Assembly: GCF_040712315.1 (NCBI RefSeq)
Contig: NC_134014.1
Coordinates: forward strand, 10,572,244-10,636,243
DNA from: Castanea sativa
Lineage: Eukaryota > Streptophyta > Magnoliopsida > Fagales > Fagaceae
DNA length: 64,000 nucleotides
Reading direction: 5' to 3'
Both the position numbers and the translations under genes were made by a program. Shown piece after piece: positions 60,066 through 64,000 of the stretch. The notes beneath the pieces are model-generated. The model searched no databases and was not told the origin of the DNA. It worked only from the letters and a program-made list of their open reading frames with translations. Each line of letters starts with the position of its first letter. Within the stretch, counting starts at the first letter, position 1.

Positions 60066-61888
60066 TATTCTTTCTTACAACTCTACTTTAGAATGATGAA
60101 TTATTGTGCTTTTTTATAAAACTATTTTGGGTTAATATGATTTGGAGGTTTTTTTTTTTTTTTTTTTTGAATTCTCCATCACAAGTCTTCTTTCTCCCTC
60201 TTATAGCTCTTATTAGATTTTTGTTTGACATAATACTTAGTTATTTTGGAAGTGAGAATTTGAATTTATATCAAAATACAATTTTGGCTATGTATTTGAA
60301 TGTGCATGTCAACTATTTGAGAAATATCAAATGTAATTTTGTGATAAATTTTGATTTTTTTGATAATCTCTTTTATGAGAATGGGAAATTTGAATAATAT
60401 ATTTGAAACTTAAAGAGTTTAGTTATACAAGAAAAAAAAAAAAGGAAAATACAATACACCATAACATAATTTAGAAAAATATGGACCATTTAAAAAATGA
60501 ATAATAACAATCAAACACATCCAAAATAATAAAATGATATATTTGTAGAGATAGATAGATGTAAAATAATTTTGGAAATTTTTTTATTTTGTAAGGAGAA
60601 AAAATTATCTTCCACAAAATTTAGAAAAATACCACAATTATAAAATAATTATCTATTCTCACACATTGCTCGGGTCTACGATTAGTTGTGTTTAAAAGCT
60701 GACACATGGTAGGTTCAAGTTAATTGAAATGACAAAGTTTTTTGTCATCAAATAATAAATCTTTGGGTAGAACCCCATCTAACCAAAAACAAATTGGTGC
60801 CTTGGTAAAATAATAAAGAGTAATTATCATGGAATAAATGTCATAATTACAAATCTATCCTATCAAAAAAAAAGTTGACTTGCAAAGGGTAATAATTTAT
60901 ATCCATGACTCACAAAAAAAATTGATGAGAAATCTTGTGCTTTTGAACTTACAAAGCATACAAAATATTGAAGGGTGGAGGCTTCTTGTGGATTTGGCTT
61001 GAATCTATCACTTTCTGTGGTCCAGTTCTGGATTTCTTCTAAGTTAGAAGATAGGACAAAAAAGATAAGCCATTCAGATTATAATTCACATGATGGAAAA
61101 TAATGCGGTCTGGGATATGATATTGAAAGAAGGGAAATGTGGGACGTGAAGTTATGTAAAAGTAAAACAGAGAAAGTAGCAAGTTTGGTTAATTTAAATT
61201 CAAGTGGGACTCACTAAGTGCTTTGAGCTAAGCTAAAATTGCTAATTCTAGATTAAATGTGTCTGCAGCGTGACTCACGAAAAGTGGTCTATCACAAAAG
61301 ACATCACTCCATGGGTAGTTAGAAATAAAGCAAGAAAAAGAATATATTATAGGAGAAGGTATCTCATAACACAGATTACGTGTTTTTATTTTTGAGGTTA
61401 ATGATTACGTGTTTTGGTCCATGAATTATAATTAGAGTATAATACATACTAGCAATTAAGCTAATCCTAATTGGGTTTATAATATGTATAGGCCTCTTGG
61501 ATCATATCTATAACAATCCCGCTCAAATTCAAGAAAATTATACTCAATTATAACCCGAGATAACTAAGAAATTTAGGAACTAATAAGAAATCTAAAAACC
61601 ATTTATTTGTAGAAATTGTATGGATAACAAACGGTTAAAAACTTGAAACAGTATGAATAAGGAATAACTCTATTTTCATTATACCAGTATGAATAATTCT
61701 AATAACATATTAGAATGTAGAATTTTAGATAGAATGATGTAATTATTATTTCTAAATTAAGGGTGTTTCGCCAACTACAAATTGGTTTCATAGTTTTCCG
61801 TAACTATTTTTTTTTTTTTTTCAGGATAGTGTTTGCCAAATATTCCTTAAAAACTATTTAGTTTTAGAAATTTAATGATACGTAGAGA

Positions 61889-62645
61889 TAGTGGCGGCTC
61901 CAGGAATTTTCCTCAGGGTTTTCTTGGGTGGACTCGCTCTATTACAATTTTTTTTTCTTCAGATTCTCTGTTACAGGTTTTTCTTTTTTAGATTTTAGTT
62001 CAATTTTTTTTTAGCTTTTTCTTTTTGCTTGAAAGTAATGTTATGAATACCATTTTGAACCATGTTTTAGTTTGTTTAGTGGAATTGGATATTTCGGTAC
62101 CGATCTATTTCGACGTACCGTTTCAAGGTTTTTCGGTGTTTCTAAAAAAAATTGAAAATAATATATATTTATATTTTCTTATACAACATAAAATTATTGA
62201 TCCAAATAAGTAAACCTCAAACAAAACAAATCATTTAGTTTTTCTTTTTTGACATTCAAATCATTTAGTTATTACATAACAATTACTGTTTTAGAATATT
62301 AAAACATAAATATGTTATTAAATAATGAAAAACAACAACCAAAAATATTACAATAAGAGTGTATATATGTATATCAACCCACTACAAAACTGCTTTACAT
62401 AGTTTTTTTTTTTTGGGTCTTTTATAATTTGTATTCACTTAATTGTAAGGGACCACAGACCACTACCCCAATTCAATGCCACGGCCCCATCCACCTTACA
62501 CTAAGAGACAATAGCCAATCAGCAATTTCAACAAAATTACATATTTTTATATTTACATACACAAAAAGACAAAAGCTAAGCAATTTATATCGTCAAAAGA
62601 TAAGTCTAAGTCACAAGACTCACAACACAAGTTAGACTATGAGTA

Positions 62646-62730
<85 letters not shown>

Positions 62731-63341
62731 GAAATACCTTGATGTTGCCTGAGGTCAGGGGCGGCGCTGCCGCGGCACGTTGAAAGCTGAGGTTCTTATT
62801 TCCTGATCTCGCTTTTGTCGTTGCCGATCTCGCAATCTTCGACCTAGACCAAGTCAATCTCTGATCTCGCCGTCGCAGTGTTGCTGAGGACCAAAATCTG
62901 CCTTGCTGAGTCTTTTTTTTTTGTTGAGAATAGCTACCTTCCTTGCTGAGTCGCTGTCGCTACTGAGAAGTGACTCAAGTGAGGACGTGAGGTTCTTATT
63001 AGGTTAGGAATTGTTTTAGTTTAAAATATGATTGGGTAATGGGTAATTTATATTTGTTGAGAATCCGTGGGTTTGCTCTTTGCTGGGTTTGCTCTTTGTT
63101 GGGCTTGCACCGATTAGTTTATTTATTTATTTTGAGAATCTGTGGTTTTTGTTTTAAGTATATTGGGCTTTTTTTCCTAATGGGCTTGCCTGTTACAATT
63201 TTTTTTTTTTTGGTTGAAAGTAGAACATATATATATATATATATATTTATTTTATTTTATTTTATTTTATTTGAGGGTGTTCCTAATTTTGATTGAGGGT
63301 GTTCCTGGGAACACCCTGACATGAACGTGGCACCGCCACTG
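61889..63341. mobile_element. Non-autonomous hAT-type transposon, 1.45 kb, with 8-bp target duplication
   Basis: The left end TAGTGGCGGCTCCAGG and the right end, read inverted, CAGTGGCGGTGCCACG form hAT-like terminal inverted repeats (compare the known CAGNGGCGGAGCCA type). Flanks CGTAGAGA (61,881-61,888) and TGTAGAGA (63,342-63,349) are an 8-bp duplication with one transition. Block A lacks the insert. The interior has a GA repeat and a GC-rich island (62,740-62,900) but no transposase ORF. Confidence 0.8.
62649..62728. repeat. (GA)n microsatellite
   Basis: About 80 bases of pure GA dinucleotide inside the hAT element; it produces an artefactual Leu-Ser ORF on the minus strand. Confidence 0.97.
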
Positions 63342-63709
63342 TGTAGAGATATATAGAATGTTTTAAATTTGAAAAATAAAAATTAGATATCAATTTAGGT
63401 AAGAAAAAACGGTTTGCAATCAAAGAAAATGACAGGTGCAAAATCCTTTAGATAAGTTGCAGTTCATAAGTTATAATTGAAATAATACCACTTTCACGTA
63501 TATCTACTACTAATGCTATTTTTATTAAGCATCAATTAACAATCATAAAATAAATTAAAGAAATGCTAAAATTAATATCAATTTTTTCTACAAGAGGTTT
63601 ATAAGTTTGACATGATAGTAAATATGATTGAGCCACAACATAATTTAATAATTTTTAATTATTTATCTTTCTAACATGTTTAAAAATTGACACATAAAGC
63701 ATGACAAAA

Positions 63710-64000
63710 TAGTTTTTTAGTCCAATTCGTTCCAATAAGTCCACATAGATACATTAGATTCATTTTAGTCCAATTTGTTCCATTCAGTCCACTTAGATTC
63801 ATTCGGTCCATTTTGGACTAATGGGCCTTAAATTAATTCTTTTTATAGATTTCATTTTTTTAGTTTTGGGTACGAAAATTATTTTTTTTCTTCTTAATTT
63901 TTGAGTTAAAAATTATGAAATTCTATTTTATTTGTGCCAAATTCTTTAGTTTTGGGTTAAAAAACAAAAACAAAATAGGTATTAGAACTTAGAGGTACAA
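63710..64000 (+). repeat. GGTCCA-type dispersed repeat, copy 3 (runs off window)
   Basis: AGTCCAATTCGTTCCAAT, TTCAGTCCACTTAGATTC, CGGTCCATTTTGGACTAAT, TTAAATTAATTCTTTT and GGTATTAGAACTTAGAG repeat the order seen in copies 1 and 2. Confidence 0.8.

Larger units (their letters stand above)
59300..60685 (+). mobile_element. Helitron of about 1.4 kb in block A
   Basis: Starts at CTATATATATAT and ends CACATTGCTCGGGTCTACGATTAG followed by T. The terminus resembles that of the 4.1 kb Helitron (shared CATTGC.CGGGT, then a final TAG). Block B near 63,650-63,690 passes from the left flank to TGTTTAAAAATTGACACAT without it, which gives an empty site. The 5' TC and final CTAG are each changed by one base, consistent with decay. 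No Rep/helicase ORF. Confidence 0.6.
58021..60760. repeat. Segmental duplication block A, upstream of the epoxide hydrolase
   Basis: Shares a long ordered series of diverged words with 61,500-63,700: AACCATT then TTGTAGAAATTGTATG, TAACAA.CGGTTAAAAA, TTGAAACAGT.TGAATAA, TTATTTCTAAATTAA, CAAATCCTTTGGA, and a final TGTTTAAAAGCTGACACAT. It is interrupted by the Helitron at 59,300-60,685, whose site is unoccupied in block B. No gene was recognised in it. Confidence 0.7.
61500..63705. repeat. Segmental duplication block B
   Basis: Diverged copy of block A, split by a hAT-type element (61,889-63,341). The outer parts align in order with 58,170-58,400 and with 58,650-59,290 plus 60,686-60,760. No epoxide hydrolase exon was found near this copy within the window. 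Confidence 0.7.

Noticed and set aside
59895..60119. ORF with Ser-Leu and Tyr-Ile repeats
   Set aside because: Arises from the CT and TA microsatellites in the Helitron.
62606..62857. ORF with a long Leu-Ser repeat
   Set aside because: Arises from the (GA)n microsatellite inside the hAT element.

Overview
The window is nuclear DNA of a woody eudicot-type plant. The genes have many short exons with GT-AG introns, the intergenic DNA is very AT-rich, and transposons of nearly every plant class are nested in one another. Gene content (DTX/MATE, BCE2, GEX2, plant soluble epoxide hydrolase) is angiosperm. The genus cannot be fixed from sequence alone; the repeats suggest a rosid tree, possibly Fagales, but this is a guess.

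Layout: (1) 1-1486, minus strand: the 5' two exons of a MATE transporter most like Arabidopsis DTX55, cut by the window edge. (2) About 1.5-10.2 kb: gene-poor DNA with a MITE-like inverted repeat, a target-site-flanked SINE and a direct duplication. (3) 10,239-24,859: a complete 14.6 kb Ty3/gypsy (Tat-type) LTR retrotransposon on the minus strand, with a GTTAT target duplication, PBS, polypurine tract, gag-pol with a second RNase H, and a spliced ORF on the opposite strand. A 4.1 kb Helitron (11,608-15,729) sits in it, exactly inside the start codon of that antisense ORF, and the Helitron itself carries a SINE. (4) 25,823-32,277, plus strand: BCE2, the E2 core of mitochondrial branched-chain keto-acid dehydrogenase, 8 exons. 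(5) 34,914-44,260, plus strand: GEX2, a sperm surface filamin-repeat protein, 17 exons. (6) 46,939-51,462, plus strand: a FAHD1-type acylpyruvase/oxaloacetate tautomerase, 6 exons. (7) 52,344-53,372: a 5'-truncated LINE with a 16-bp target duplication. (8) 54,686-57,807, minus strand: soluble epoxide hydrolase, 3 exons. (9) 58-64 kb: a diverged duplication of the DNA upstream of the epoxide hydrolase. One copy is split by a Helitron and the other by a hAT element, so each copy serves as the empty site for the other's insertion.

The five host genes do not form a pathway. BCE2 and FAHD1 are probably mitochondrial, GEX2 acts on sperm cells, the epoxide hydrolase acts on epoxy fatty acids, and the MATE protein is a membrane exporter. 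The most unusual biology is in the transposons: the Helitron in the antisense start codon, a 5.2 kb gag-pol frame with about 15 stops but no frameshift, and LTR minisatellites open on both strands. Exon joins were derived by hand from splice dinucleotides, phase and protein continuity; no alignment was run.
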